Part shown: in pieces, positions 42,493 through 50,842 of the stretch
Numbering within the stretch: position 1 is the first letter of the stretch
How the letters are laid out: the number at the start of each line of letters is the position of its first letter
Origin: SIG307 sp045596385
GTDB lineage: Bacteria; Bacillota; Clostridia; Lachnospirales; Lachnospiraceae
DNA: 64,000 nucleotides
Assembly (NCBI GenBank): GCA_045596385.1
Contig: JAZOCC010000015.1
Span: 186,001 to 250,000 of the forward strand
Direction: 5' to 3'
Position numbers and translations under genes: made by a program
Notes under the pieces: generated by a model
What the model was told of the DNA's origin: nothing
Database searches by the model: none
The model's input: the letters and a program-made list of their open reading frames with translations, nothing else

Positions 42493-43817
42493 ATACCGAC
42501 GATATTATAGACGCACTGAATGAGGTAGATGACACCTCTATCAAGAACGCAAGAGAACCGAAGAAAAAAAGAAACTACAAGGCGCTATGGATTTCTGTGG
42601 GAGCCGCGGCGGCATGTCTGGCTGTGGTACTGTTGCTTCCGCGCATTTCCCACATGACACACCATGATGGATATTGCGATTGTCCCGATCATCAAATCAC
42701 GCCGACACCGGTGGTCGGCGCAAATCGCTGGAATTACAAGTCATTTGCTATGGCATCCAAAGACGAGATGTTCTCTTTTGGCCGGGACTGTCAAACAATC
42801 GCCAAACAATTTCCTTACGTTACTTATAACGACACCGAATATTACCTTCGGAGAAGTTACTATGATGAAGACATGAAAGTCTCCGCGTCCCTTATCGGCG
42901 AAAAGTTGACCGACTATACTGCCGAAGTATGTGAATACGAAACCGGCGTCACCCACACCATAGAATGTACGCTTTATGCCATTGCAGGCGTGGCCCCTGC
43001 CCGGTTCCTTGCCGTACAATACGCCGGAGAGAAGAATGCCGATGACTACTATGTCTTTCACCAAAACGAGTTTAACCCGCCGGCTACCTTGGGTGAGTTT
43101 ATCACCTCCCTAAACCTTACGGAAAACCTTCCGTTACTCAAATTCAGCTACAGTACTTATGATTACACTACAAGGGAAAAAACCTCAAACCTCTACGGTC
43201 TGAGCCTTGCAGACAGCAAGGTGGTATGGAATATGATTTCCGAATACGCTTCCGTAGGAACCCGCACAAGCGAAGAATATGGATACAAAGACAAGCGGAT
43301 TAGCTTTTCCGCAACCTCCGAAGCATTGGGACTTTATAACCGTTCCTTTTCTTTGACCGCCGACGGCCATCTTTCCACCAACATAGATGATTATGGATAT
43401 GACTTTTACCTCGGTGAAGAAGCCGTGACAGAAATCCGGGAATATATCCTTGCCCACAAAATCGAAGCACCGAAGGATAGTATCGAGTCCATTTACGGTG
43501 TGGTCACCGAAATCGGGGAAGACTATCTTAAAATTGACGATACCATCCTGATGAAAAACCCGGAGCACGGCCTTACATTCACCGTTTACGCCCATGACAA
43601 CACAACGATTAAAAGCTACATCATGAGCGGACAACTTGAAGTAGGAGACCATATTAAAATTCTGCATCGCGGTATCTCTTCCGAGGAACCGACCGTGATA
43701 AGAACCGCATTTTCTCTGGACAAAGGTGGATTTGTATTTGAGGAAGACGAGTCCGTGGAGGATAATCCTTCGGGACCGACACCGACGCCGGCACTCCGGA
43801 CACCCCGGTCGCATTGA
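42489..43817 (+). CDS. membrane-bound partner of the ECF sigma factor (putative anti-sigma)
   Basis: 442 residues from ATG 42489 inside the sigma stop (ATGA overlap); the frame open further left overlaps the sigma gene and is not used. Residues 1-30 (MNTDDIIDALNEVDDTSIKN) form a short cytoplasmic part, one transmembrane helix follows (ALWISVGAAAACLAVVLLLP), and the remaining 380 residues lie outside the membrane. The context and layout match the anti-sigma proteins that pair with this type of ECF factor in Clostridia. The outer part has no recognised domain. Confidence 0.75.
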   Translation: MNTDDIIDALNEVDDTSIKNAREPKKKRNYKALWISVGAAAACLAVVLLLPRISHMTHHDGYCDCPDHQITPTPVVGANRWNYKSFAMASKDEMFSFGRDCQTIAKQFPYVTYNDTEYYLRRSYYDEDMKVSASLIGEKLTDYTAEVCEYETGVTHTIECTLYAIAGVAPARFLAVQYAGEKNADDYYVFHQNEFNPPATLGEFITSLNLTENLPLLKFSYSTYDYTTREKTSNLYGLSLADSKVVWNMISEYASVGTRTSEEYGYKDKRISFSATSEALGLYNRSFSLTADGHLSTNIDDYGYDFYLGEEAVTEIREYILAHKIEAPKDSIESIYGVVTEIGEDYLKIDDTILMKNPEHGLTFTVYAHDNTTIKSYIMSGQLEVGDHIKILHRGISSEEPTVIRTAFSLDKGGFVFEEDESVEDNPSGPTPTPALRTPRSH

Positions 43818-43879
43818 TGAAATCGGCGGAATCTATGTGCCGGAATAACACGTATAAGCGCATATCCTAACATTCATAG

Positions 43880-43912
43880 AAACCCGGTCAGGTATCCTTT
43901 TTACCGACCGGG
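43880..43912 (+). terminator. terminator after the sigma/anti-sigma pair
   Basis: AACCCGGTC and GACCGGGTT form the stem, followed by CGTTATTTCTTT. Confidence 0.75.
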
Positions 43913-44009
43913 TTCGTTATTTCTTTAAACCAAACTTGACACTAGGCATATTCTTTCTCTTCTTGTATAATAAAATTATCGATTACCATTTATATCGGAG
44001 GTTTCCACC

Positions 44010-44741
44010 ATGAAAACAATCTACGATCAAGTAGAAAAAAATATTGATTCTCTTGTAGAAAACAATGCGGATTGGACAGCCTGTGCCACATCCGAACAAC
44101 TACAAGAAGCCCGAAGCGGGCAACTCAGACTAAAGTTTTTTGATAAAGATATCCCGGCAGAATGGCTAAGTGATATCAAAGGAAAAAAGGTGCTTTGCTT
44201 GGCCGGCGCAGGCGGTTTACAAGCTCCTTTACTTGCTTGTGCGGGAGCGGATGTTACCGTTCTTGACCTTTCCGATAAAATGCTGGAAAAGGACCGCACG
44301 ATTGCAGCAGCCGAAAATTTACCGATTCGGATTGAAAAAGGAAATATGTGTGATTTGTCACGCTTTGCGGATTGCTCCTTTGATTATATCCTAAATCCGC
44401 CATCCCTAATGTATGTTCCGGACATCCGTCCGGTTTTTAAGGAGTGCTATCGTGTACTGAAAAACGGTGGAACTTTTATTATGATGGCACCAAACCCAAT
44501 CAATTATGTTTGCGATTTTGTGAACGATGAAACAGGTGGATACTATAAAGCAGTAAACCGGATTCCTTACTGTTCCGCAGACCATGACCCGGAAAGCAAT
44601 TGGATTGAGTACGGTCACACCATGGAGGAATACATCGGCGGACAAATCAATTGCGGGTTTGTAATTAACGGCTATGTGGAATGCCAGTTAGAGGATATTA
44701 CGGAGTTACAGTTTATGACGAGAGCGGTAAAGACCGTATAA
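44010..44741 (+). CDS. SAM-dependent methyltransferase
   Basis: 243 residues, RBS CGGAGGT. Rossmann-like class I methyltransferase: GKKVLCLAGAGGLQAPLLACAGADVTVLDLSDKML (SAM motif I and acidic residue of motif II), NMCDLSRFADCSFDYILNPPSLMYV, and ECYRVLKNGGTFIMMAPNP. The substrate is unknown; it resembles the UbiE/COQ5-like general group. Confidence 0.87.
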   Translation: MKTIYDQVEKNIDSLVENNADWTACATSEQLQEARSGQLRLKFFDKDIPAEWLSDIKGKKVLCLAGAGGLQAPLLACAGADVTVLDLSDKMLEKDRTIAAAENLPIRIEKGNMCDLSRFADCSFDYILNPPSLMYVPDIRPVFKECYRVLKNGGTFIMMAPNPINYVCDFVNDETGGYYKAVNRIPYCSADHDPESNWIEYGHTMEEYIGGQINCGFVINGYVECQLEDITELQFMTRAVKTV

Positions 44742-44787
44742 CTGACTCCGGCATAATGAGACAGAAACTTTAATACGGAGGTTTGAA

Positions 44788-45222
44788 ATGATATCATTAC
44801 AACCGGTCACACAGGAAAACTATAATGAATGCATAGCCTTGGAACGGGCACAATTTGATTTTGTAGGGGATGCCACTGCGGTCTTAGCCAACGCCTATAT
44901 CTACCGCGACTCCTCCCTCGCCTATGCTATTTATGAAGAAGATACCGTCATCGGAATGGTCCTTTTAGACGAAACGGGGAAAGATGGTTCCTACGAATTT
45001 ACCGATTTATTTATTGCCGATAATTACCGCAATCAGGGTTACGGCGACAAAGCGGTAAAAGCGATTCTTTCCCACTTTACAGCAAAAGGCGCAACCGACC
45101 TTCATATGCAGGTTCACAAAGATAATAAAGCCGCAATACATGTCTACGAAAAGAATGACTTTTTTATCAAAGAAACTTCTCCTTGGGATGAGGACTTCCT
45201 GGTGATGGAGCACTGTTTTTAA
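44788..45222 (+). CDS. GNAT acetyltransferase (second)
   Basis: 144 residues, RBS CGGAGGT, 46 nt after the methyltransferase gene. EFTDLFIADNYRNQGYGDKAVKAIL holds the acetyl-CoA loop (RNQGYG) and HVYEKNDFF the C-terminal motif. The substrate is unknown. Confidence 0.85.
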   Translation: MISLQPVTQENYNECIALERAQFDFVGDATAVLANAYIYRDSSLAYAIYEEDTVIGMVLLDETGKDGSYEFTDLFIADNYRNQGYGDKAVKAILSHFTAKGATDLHMQVHKDNKAAIHVYEKNDFFIKETSPWDEDFLVMEHCF

Positions 45223-45237
45223 AATGTCTTATACTTA

Positions 45238-45290
45238 CAGAAGGCTGACTCGATGAGCATATCACGATACACATCGGTCAGCCTTTTTAA
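45238..45290. terminator. bidirectional terminator
   Basis: AAGGCTGAC (45241) pairs with GTCAGCCTT (45278), with T runs on both sides, between the convergent GNAT and XRE-TPR genes. Confidence 0.7.
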
Positions 45291-45324
45291 ATTATAACCC
45301 GGTTTCGTTTTGTTCTTTATGTCG

Positions 45325-46374
45325 CTATATTTCCAACTCCCATATCTTCTTTTCCGCCTGCTCCACCTGTATACCCTCGGTAACACCCCAGTCCTCCTGC
45401 AAAATACGGACATAGGTATTCCATGCCTTTGCGGACAATGCGGTGTCTCCAGTAATCTCCCCGATTTGAGCAATTGCCATGGCCGCATCCGTATAACGAG
45501 GCACCTCCTGAACCTCCATACACTTCTCATAGCAGGCAACCGCCTCTCGATACAGGCAGGCTCTTGCATACATGTCTCCGGCACTGTTCCAAACCAGCCA
45601 TTCCTGCGATCTTTCCTTCGTCAGCGCCTCCATCCGGGCAAGTGCTTCTTCCTGCTTTCCACATTCCCATAAAAGCTTCGTGCGATAGAGTTCGATTCTG
45701 TAGCCATCCTCAGCTTCACTGCCCTCCCGGTTCTTTTCAAAAAGACACTCCAATCGCCCGATGGCATCTTCCGCTTCCCCGAGACGCCCCACATGGATCA
45801 GCTCCTCGATGTACCACTGTAACGCCTCCATAGAATCCGGGTGCTTCTCCAAAAACTCCTTATAATACAAAATCCGCTCTGCCTGATTATCCAGATTCCA
45901 GTCCCCAGTAAAGCCTTGCTGCGCTTCGTTCAGATTCGCATGATTGTTGTGGTTTTCCGGGAAACGCTCCAGCGCTTCCTTCGCGTAATATTCCGCCTTT
46001 TTGCGATATTCTCCCGCTTTTTTGTTATACAACGCCGGCAAAAGCTGCAAACAATATTCCTCGTTCCTTTGCTGTGCCAACTGAGAAAGCAGGAAATTCT
46101 GCGCGTACTCCAAATCATTCTCGTCAATGGTTTCCTGCAACGACACCATATTCTGAATCCGGGCAAGATGCTTCTCGTCCGTAATATCAAACAGCTCGTC
46201 AATCGTCACTCCGAAATAAACCGAAATCTCCGGCAAAAGTGTAATATCAGGTAAAGTCAAACCGGTTTCCCATTTGCTGATAGCCTGGGAAGAAAGATTT
46301 AACGCCGCTGCCATCTGCTCCTGGGTCGCAGCCTTTTTCATCCGCAGCTCTCTGCATTTCTTTGCAAAATTCAT
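45325..46374 (-). CDS. XRE regulator with TPR-like domain (copy 2)
   Basis: 349 residues from ATG 46374 (RBS GGAGGT); the longer frame to 46395 begins upstream of the RBS. XRE HTH at 4-55 (CRELRMKKAATQEQMAAALNLSSQAISKWETGLTLPDITLLPEIS), followed by TPR-like helices (EYLLQLLPALYNKK-type repeats, WYIEELIHVGRLGEAEDAIGRLE). Its promoter region holds a cluster of palindromes (46416-46456) that is probably its operator. Sensing of a small peptide or ligand through the TPR part is possible, not shown. Confidence 0.83.
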   Translation of the reverse strand: MNFAKKCRELRMKKAATQEQMAAALNLSSQAISKWETGLTLPDITLLPEISVYFGVTIDELFDITDEKHLARIQNMVSLQETIDENDLEYAQNFLLSQLAQQRNEEYCLQLLPALYNKKAGEYRKKAEYYAKEALERFPENHNNHANLNEAQQGFTGDWNLDNQAERILYYKEFLEKHPDSMEALQWYIEELIHVGRLGEAEDAIGRLECLFEKNREGSEAEDGYRIELYRTKLLWECGKQEEALARMEALTKERSQEWLVWNSAGDMYARACLYREAVACYEKCMEVQEVPRYTDAAMAIAQIGEITGDTALSAKAWNTYVRILQEDWGVTEGIQVEQAEKKIWELEI

Positions 46375-46415
46375 AGTAACCTCCGTTTCAATCACTTATC
46401 TATACATCATTTTCT

Positions 46416-46456
46416 AACGGTACCGTTGTAAGCTTACATGCTCATTATAGCATGAG
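46416..46456 (-). promoter_or_regulatory. palindrome cluster over the XRE-TPR copy 2 promoter
   Basis: Perfect palindromes AACGGTACCGTT (46416-46427) and TGTAAGCTTACA (46427-46438) abut CATGCT-N6-AGCATG (46437-46454). The last one covers a minus-strand -10 box TATAAT (46449-46444). Confidence 0.65.
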
Positions 46457-46542
46457 ACAAACAAAAAACAATGTCCGGGTAAGTGAACGAAAACAACCGA
46501 CAGTTGGAGGAAGTATACGAATTTGCATATGAATACATCTCG

Positions 46543-46572
46543 TTGACAAAACTACTCCTACAGGAGTATAAT
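46543..46572 (+). promoter_or_regulatory. promoter and operator of the DUF3990/HTH pair
   Basis: TTGACA (46543-46548), 18-bp spacer, TATAAT (46567-46572). A perfect 14-bp palindrome ACTCCTACAGGAGT (46554-46567) fills the spacer up to the -10, ideal for autorepression by the HTH partner. Confidence 0.75.
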
Positions 46573-46600
46573 ACACTTAAGAAAAGGAGATGATATTTCT

Positions 46601-47278
46601 ATGATTCAAAAACTTTTTCACGGTTCAACGAACATCATCGAGAAACCGATTTACGGATACGGCAAGCCTTATAACGACTATGGCCTCGGTTTTTACTGCA
46701 CCGATAGTCTCCAAATGGCAAAGGAATGGGGAGTCGGAAAAGACAATGACGGCTATGCCAACTGTTACGAATTAGAGTGCGATGGATTACGTATTCTTAA
46801 CCTTAATACCGCTGATTACTGCATTTTACACTGGCTTACCATTTTACTGAAAAACCGGGAGTTTGATATTCCTTCCGGCCTTGCTCTGGAAGCAAAGGAA
46901 TATTTGCTTGCAAACTTTTCCGTTGATTATGAAAGCTACGATGCGATTATCGGCTACCGTGCCGATGACAGCTACTTTTCCTTTGCGCAGGATTTTATCA
47001 ATGGTACCATTTCCTATCGCCAACTTAACAACGCCATGCACTTAGGAAAGCTGGGCCAACAGTTTGTATTAAAGAGCAAAACAGCTTTTGACCGTATACA
47101 ATTTACGGGAAGTGAGCTTGCCGAACGCAGTGAATGGTACGCAAAAAAAATGCAACGGGACAAGACCGCACGCCGCGAATACTTCAGTGTGGAGCGCAAC
47201 CGACGTGAACGAGGCGACTTATATATTATGCAAATTATTGATGAGGAGATGACATCCGATGATGCACGCCTACGATAA
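46601..47278 (+). CDS. DUF3990 (ADP-ribosyltransferase-like) protein, candidate toxin
   Basis: 225 residues, RBS AAAGGAG. The N-terminus KLFHGSTNIIEKPIYGYGKPYNDYGLGFYCTDS is the DUF3990 signature, which has the H-G ... Y-T layout of ADP-ribosyltransferase-like folds; KEWG, YDAIIGYRADDSYFSFAQDF and QFVLKSKTAFDRIQF follow. It overlaps the HTH gene by 20 nt. DUF3990 genes commonly occur in two-gene units with an antitoxin-like partner. Toxic ADP-ribosylation is inference. Confidence 0.75.
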   Translation: MIQKLFHGSTNIIEKPIYGYGKPYNDYGLGFYCTDSLQMAKEWGVGKDNDGYANCYELECDGLRILNLNTADYCILHWLTILLKNREFDIPSGLALEAKEYLLANFSVDYESYDAIIGYRADDSYFSFAQDFINGTISYRQLNNAMHLGKLGQQFVLKSKTAFDRIQFTGSELAERSEWYAKKMQRDKTARREYFSVERNRRERGDLYIMQIIDEEMTSDDARLR

Positions 47279-47903
47279 AACCTATCTTGACAAAGCCCGT
47301 ACCTCACTGGGGCGTATGTTGGACTTTGCCATATACGATTTGCACTATGATATCGATAAGTTTTTCGAACTGTTCCTGACTTCCGGTATGGCTACCAGAT
47401 TCGAAACAGGAGATTTTACAGTGCTTGTAGGTATGTCCGGTGTCGAGCTTGCCTATGAAGTTTTAGAACTCTCCGGTATCGATAGTCCTCGCATCACACC
47501 GAACTATACCATGAACCGGAGTGAGGAATACTGGACCGGCTGGGCTTTGGCATATTTCCAGTGGGAAACGGCTATGCATTTTTCCGAAATTGTACGCTAC
47601 ATTCCAATCAAGGATATTATGGCTCTTTATTCACCGTACCATGAAATGGACATCCGCCATTTTGTGGATAAAATGAACGAGCTGTACAGAGCCGCAAAGC
47701 CGGACACCAACCTGAAGCTTCTAAGAAAAAAAGCCGGACTCACCCAACAAGAACTTGCGGAGCAATCCGGCGTTCCATTGCGTTCCCTCCAACAGTACGA
47801 GCAGCGGCAAAAAGACATTAACAAAGCACAAGCCGGATATCTGGTGATGCTGGCAAAAGTGCTGTGCTGTAGGATGGAAGATATTCTCGAGAAAAACGAT
47901 TAA
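47259..47903 (+). CDS. HTH protein paired with DUF3990, candidate antitoxin
   Basis: 214 residues. Tandem ATGs at 47259 and 47262 lie after a TGAGGAGA RBS and inside the end of the DUF3990 gene. The first 150 residues have no named domain (DFAIYDLHYDIDKFFELFLTSG, YWTGWALAYFQWETAMHFSEI). The last 60 are an XRE HTH (LLRKKAGLTQQELAEQSGVPLRSLQQYEQRQKDINKAQAGYLVMLAKVL). Probably it neutralises the DUF3990 protein with the N-terminal part and binds the palindrome at 46554 with the HTH. Confidence 0.75.
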   Translation: MMHAYDKTYLDKARTSLGRMLDFAIYDLHYDIDKFFELFLTSGMATRFETGDFTVLVGMSGVELAYEVLELSGIDSPRITPNYTMNRSEEYWTGWALAYFQWETAMHFSEIVRYIPIKDIMALYSPYHEMDIRHFVDKMNELYRAAKPDTNLKLLRKKAGLTQQELAEQSGVPLRSLQQYEQRQKDINKAQAGYLVMLAKVLCCRMEDILEKND

Positions 47904-47909
47904 ACAATT

Positions 47910-47950
47910 GGCCTCCGTGTAACATGTGAACATCCCTTACACAGAGGCCA
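47910..47950. terminator. bidirectional terminator
   Basis: GGCCTCCGTGTAA and TTACACAGAGGCC form a long stem between the convergent HTH gene and XRE-TPR copy 3. Confidence 0.7.
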
Positions 47951-47959
47951 TAATTTCAA

Positions 47960-48865
47960 CTATATTTTCTCCGCCAATTTCCTTGGTTCTTCTGCTTCTA
48001 CCTCATACCCTCTTTCCTCTAACCATGCAACCAGCGAGCTCCATACCTCATAAGCCTTTTGATACTCTCCCAACTCCTCATAACAAAAGCCTTTTGACCA
48101 CAGCACCGCTGTCATTTCGGAATCCAGTACAAACGCCTTATCCCAACATGCAAAAGCCTCCTCGTATTCTCCCAGCCGCTTATACAAATCTCCTCCATAG
48201 GCATAAAGCAAGGCCCGGTCCGCAAACTCTTTTTCCGCTTTCCGAAACGCATCTAAGGCTTTCCGGTTCTCATTGGCATACAAATACGCCACAAGCAAAT
48301 TGAAATGACAGTAAAAGTCGTGGGGACACTCCGCAAGCTTCTTAGTCTGCTCCTCGATGTTTTTCTCATTCTCTCCCACCTGTGAACGCAGTAACATCCG
48401 CTGCCGTTCAATTTGGTGATAAACCTCCGGGGCACTCTCCTCTCCCATAGAAAGCCCTTTCTCAAACAGACGAAGCGCCGTCTCCTTACAATCCGTCATA
48501 TGATACTGATACAGAATCCCGTACAACCGTAAATCATTCATAGTGTAAGTCCGGCTCTTTATCAGCTTGTCATATTCCCTCTCCGCATTATAAAAATCAC
48601 GGAGATCCCGACTTGCTTCATACACGGCCAAAAGCCTTGCGGCATAATTCTCATAAGCCACCGATTGTTCCTTGTACAAGTCATCCACGGTCACACAGTA
48701 CAGCCTTGCAATTTCCGGAAGCATCATCACATCCGGCATCGTGGAACCGCACTCCCAACGGGAAAGTGACTTAGGCGAAATATTGAGCATCTGTGCTGCC
48801 TGTTCCTGGGTATAATTTTTCGCAATTCTCAAACATTTTAAGTTCTCTCCAAAGGTATTTTTCAT
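47960..48865 (-). CDS. XRE regulator with TPR-like domain (copy 3)
   Basis: 301 residues from ATG 48865 (RBS AAGGAAGGTG); a GTG 9 nt upstream lies in the RBS. XRE HTH (LKCLRIAKNYTQEQAAQMLNISPKSLSRWECGSTMPDVMMLPEIA) then TPR-like repeats (ADRALLYAYGGDLYKRLGEYEEAFACWDKAF, SKGFCYEELGEYQKAYEVW). Its promoter region carries palindromes with the same TAAGCTTA core as copy 2, which hints at related binding sites. Confidence 0.82.
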   Translation of the reverse strand: MKNTFGENLKCLRIAKNYTQEQAAQMLNISPKSLSRWECGSTMPDVMMLPEIARLYCVTVDDLYKEQSVAYENYAARLLAVYEASRDLRDFYNAEREYDKLIKSRTYTMNDLRLYGILYQYHMTDCKETALRLFEKGLSMGEESAPEVYHQIERQRMLLRSQVGENEKNIEEQTKKLAECPHDFYCHFNLLVAYLYANENRKALDAFRKAEKEFADRALLYAYGGDLYKRLGEYEEAFACWDKAFVLDSEMTAVLWSKGFCYEELGEYQKAYEVWSSLVAWLEERGYEVEAEEPRKLAEKI

Positions 48866-48890
48866 AAGATTCACCTTCCTTTATTTTCTT

Positions 48891-48914
48891 TTATCAGCTG
48901 ATAAGCTTATTATA
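48891..48914 (-). promoter_or_regulatory. palindromes at the XRE-TPR copy 3 promoter
   Basis: TTATCAGCTGATAA (48891-48904) and ATAAGCTTAT (48901-48910) overlap, next to a minus-strand -10 box TATAAT (48914-48909). Confidence 0.6.
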
Positions 48915-49056
48915 AAGGAAAAGGGAACGATGCGCCACCTCTCGGTTTAAGAGGAAGGTCTCGAAAATTGAGAATCACCGTTCGCACAAATAACATAAGT
49001 TTCTGTTACACTAAATATCAGATACTTACAACGATACATTTATCCCGGAGGCCTCT

Positions 49057-49557
49057 ATGATTTCACTACGCTTAATGGAAGATACCCTAGACGACTATAC
49101 CGCTCTACGCAGTTGGTTTTTAGAACCGGAGCTACAAAAATGGGTTTGGTGTGACGAGGAAGGAGAACCGCCGGTTTCTTTGGAGCGGGTCATTGAAAAA
49201 TACGGTCCAAGAGTAACAAATCCCACCGATGTGTTCCCGTATTTCATTTTACGGGACGGCGAACCAATCGGCTTTATTCAATATTATTTCAGTAACACTA
49301 CTACCATCGGTCTGGATATGTGGATCGGTATATTAAAGGAACGAAGTAACGGCTATGGTACCGAAGCATTGAAGCAGATGGTCCAGGTCATTCACGAAAA
49401 ACACCCGCAGGTCAAAGAAGTTTTCATCGATCCGGACTTTGACAATATCGCTGCTGTCAAGTGCTACTTAAAAGCAGGTTTTCAGGATACCGGCGAAACC
49501 ATCTGGGACGACGGTGATGAATGCATGTTACTAAAGATATGCTTTGAAGATAAGTAA
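49057..49557 (+). CDS. GNAT acetyltransferase resembling aminoglycoside 6'-N-acetyltransferases
   Basis: 166 residues, RBS CGGAGGC. The order DDYTALRSWFLEPELQKWVWCDEEGEP, YFILRDGEPIGFIQYYF, ERSNGYGTEALKQMV, VFIDPDFDNIAAVKCYLKAGFQDTG follows the AAC(6')-type pattern (P-NxxAIxCYxKxGF). Other RimJ-like N-acetyltransferases share parts of this, so drug resistance is only a possibility. Single gene, with a terminator downstream. Confidence 0.82.
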   Translation: MISLRLMEDTLDDYTALRSWFLEPELQKWVWCDEEGEPPVSLERVIEKYGPRVTNPTDVFPYFILRDGEPIGFIQYYFSNTTTIGLDMWIGILKERSNGYGTEALKQMVQVIHEKHPQVKEVFIDPDFDNIAAVKCYLKAGFQDTGETIWDDGDECMLLKICFEDK

Positions 49558-49605
49558 AGAAACCGACTTGCCATCGGCATCCTCTGAAAAGAAATAGAAT
49601 TGAAA

Positions 49606-49652
49606 AAACTACCACATCTTCGACTATCATCTCGTAGATATGGTAGTTCTTT
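49606..49652 (+). terminator. terminator after the AAC(6')-like gene
   Basis: AACTACCACATCT and AGATATGGTAGTT pair, followed by CTTTCTTT. Confidence 0.7.
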
Positions 49653-49699
49653 CTTTACCCCTTACACCACATAATCCGTAATACAATCATACCCATATA

Positions 49700-50614
49700 C
49701 TATTTCCTCACCATTATCGGAAACGCCCTCTGCACGTTCTGTATCTCCACATCCGTATAAGTCCCACCAAACTCTCCGTCCAATGTCCAGTTGATTTCTT
49801 CCCGGCTCTTTATTTTCAGATAAGAGGTCTTAAAGGACTGCATACATATCGCATCAAAGCTTTGGCGCAACAGAGAAATGACAATGTCGTTCAGCTCCGT
49901 AAAGGTGGCCGGACGCCGGATTAATATCACCTCAAATTTTCCGTCGTCAAAAGAAACGTCCTTTCCCGTAATGTTTTTAAAGCCTCCGACACTTAAGGAA
50001 TTGGTCACCATGCCGTAGATGTAATTGCCGCGCATGGTTCCCTCGTCGCACTCAATCTGCACTTCATAGGACTGAATGGAGGACAAGCTTTTTACACCCT
50101 CCAGGATATAGGCCACATGACCGAAGATGTTTTTCCACTGCTGGTTCGTCGCATAGGATACATCCGTAAACAATCCGAACGCCGCAACATATACAAAATT
50201 TTCGCCGTTAAAATTCCCCGCATCACACAAAAACGGCTTCCCACTCGTTATAATTTCCGTAGCCTCCGGAATGTTATCCGACAGTCCGAGACTTCTGGCA
50301 AAATCATTGGTGCTACCCGCCGGAATATAGCCCACGGTCGTGTTGACACCGCTCTTAATAAGACCGTTTACCACTTCCCGCAGGGTACCGTCGCCGCCAC
50401 TGCACACAATCAAGTCGTACTGTCCTACATCCCGATTCTCCACCAGTCTGCAGGCATCTCCCTGGGCCTGGGTCGGATATACCGTCACCGGATAATTTGC
50501 CTTTGCAAAGGCATCCACAATCTCGTGAAGATTCTTTACAACCGTCCCTTTTCCCGCCTTCGGATTATACACAAACAAAGTCCGTATTGCTTCGCTTTCC
50601 GATCGTTTTCTCAT
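49700..50614 (-). CDS. diacylglycerol/sphingosine-type lipid kinase (YegS/DagK family)
   Basis: 304 residues; RBS AGGAG about 11 nt upstream. Lipid kinase catalytic domain: TLFVYNPKAGKG, DLIVCSGGDGTLREVVNGL (GGDGT nucleotide loop), GYIPAGSTNDFARSLGL, and C-terminal INWTLDGEFGG. It phosphorylates a membrane lipid such as diacylglycerol with ATP. Single gene, divergent from the ABC operon. Confidence 0.9.
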   Translation of the reverse strand: MRKRSESEAIRTLFVYNPKAGKGTVVKNLHEIVDAFAKANYPVTVYPTQAQGDACRLVENRDVGQYDLIVCSGGDGTLREVVNGLIKSGVNTTVGYIPAGSTNDFARSLGLSDNIPEATEIITSGKPFLCDAGNFNGENFVYVAAFGLFTDVSYATNQQWKNIFGHVAYILEGVKSLSSIQSYEVQIECDEGTMRGNYIYGMVTNSLSVGGFKNITGKDVSFDDGKFEVILIRRPATFTELNDIVISLLRQSFDAICMQSFKTSYLKIKSREEINWTLDGEFGGTYTDVEIQNVQRAFPIMVRK

Positions 50615-50664
50615 GCTCCAATCCGCTCCTATTACTTTACTGCATTATATCTCTACGTTACCAA

Positions 50665-50693
50665 AGTATACTACGGAGAGGTAAATTTTGCAA
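50665..50693 (-). promoter_or_regulatory. promoter of the lipid kinase gene
   Basis: Minus strand TTGCAA (50693-50688), 17-bp spacer, TATACT (50670-50665). Confidence 0.7.
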
Positions 50694-50842
50694 GTACGAT
50701 GCGCAAACTCATCCGCCATGAACTTTTTTATCCAAATATGACACTACCGTTCCCCCCTTCCCTTATGCTATAATTTAACCAGAGAAACGCGAATTTATTT
50801 TATATTTCCGTAAAACAAGAAAAAAGAAAGGAATCACACCCC

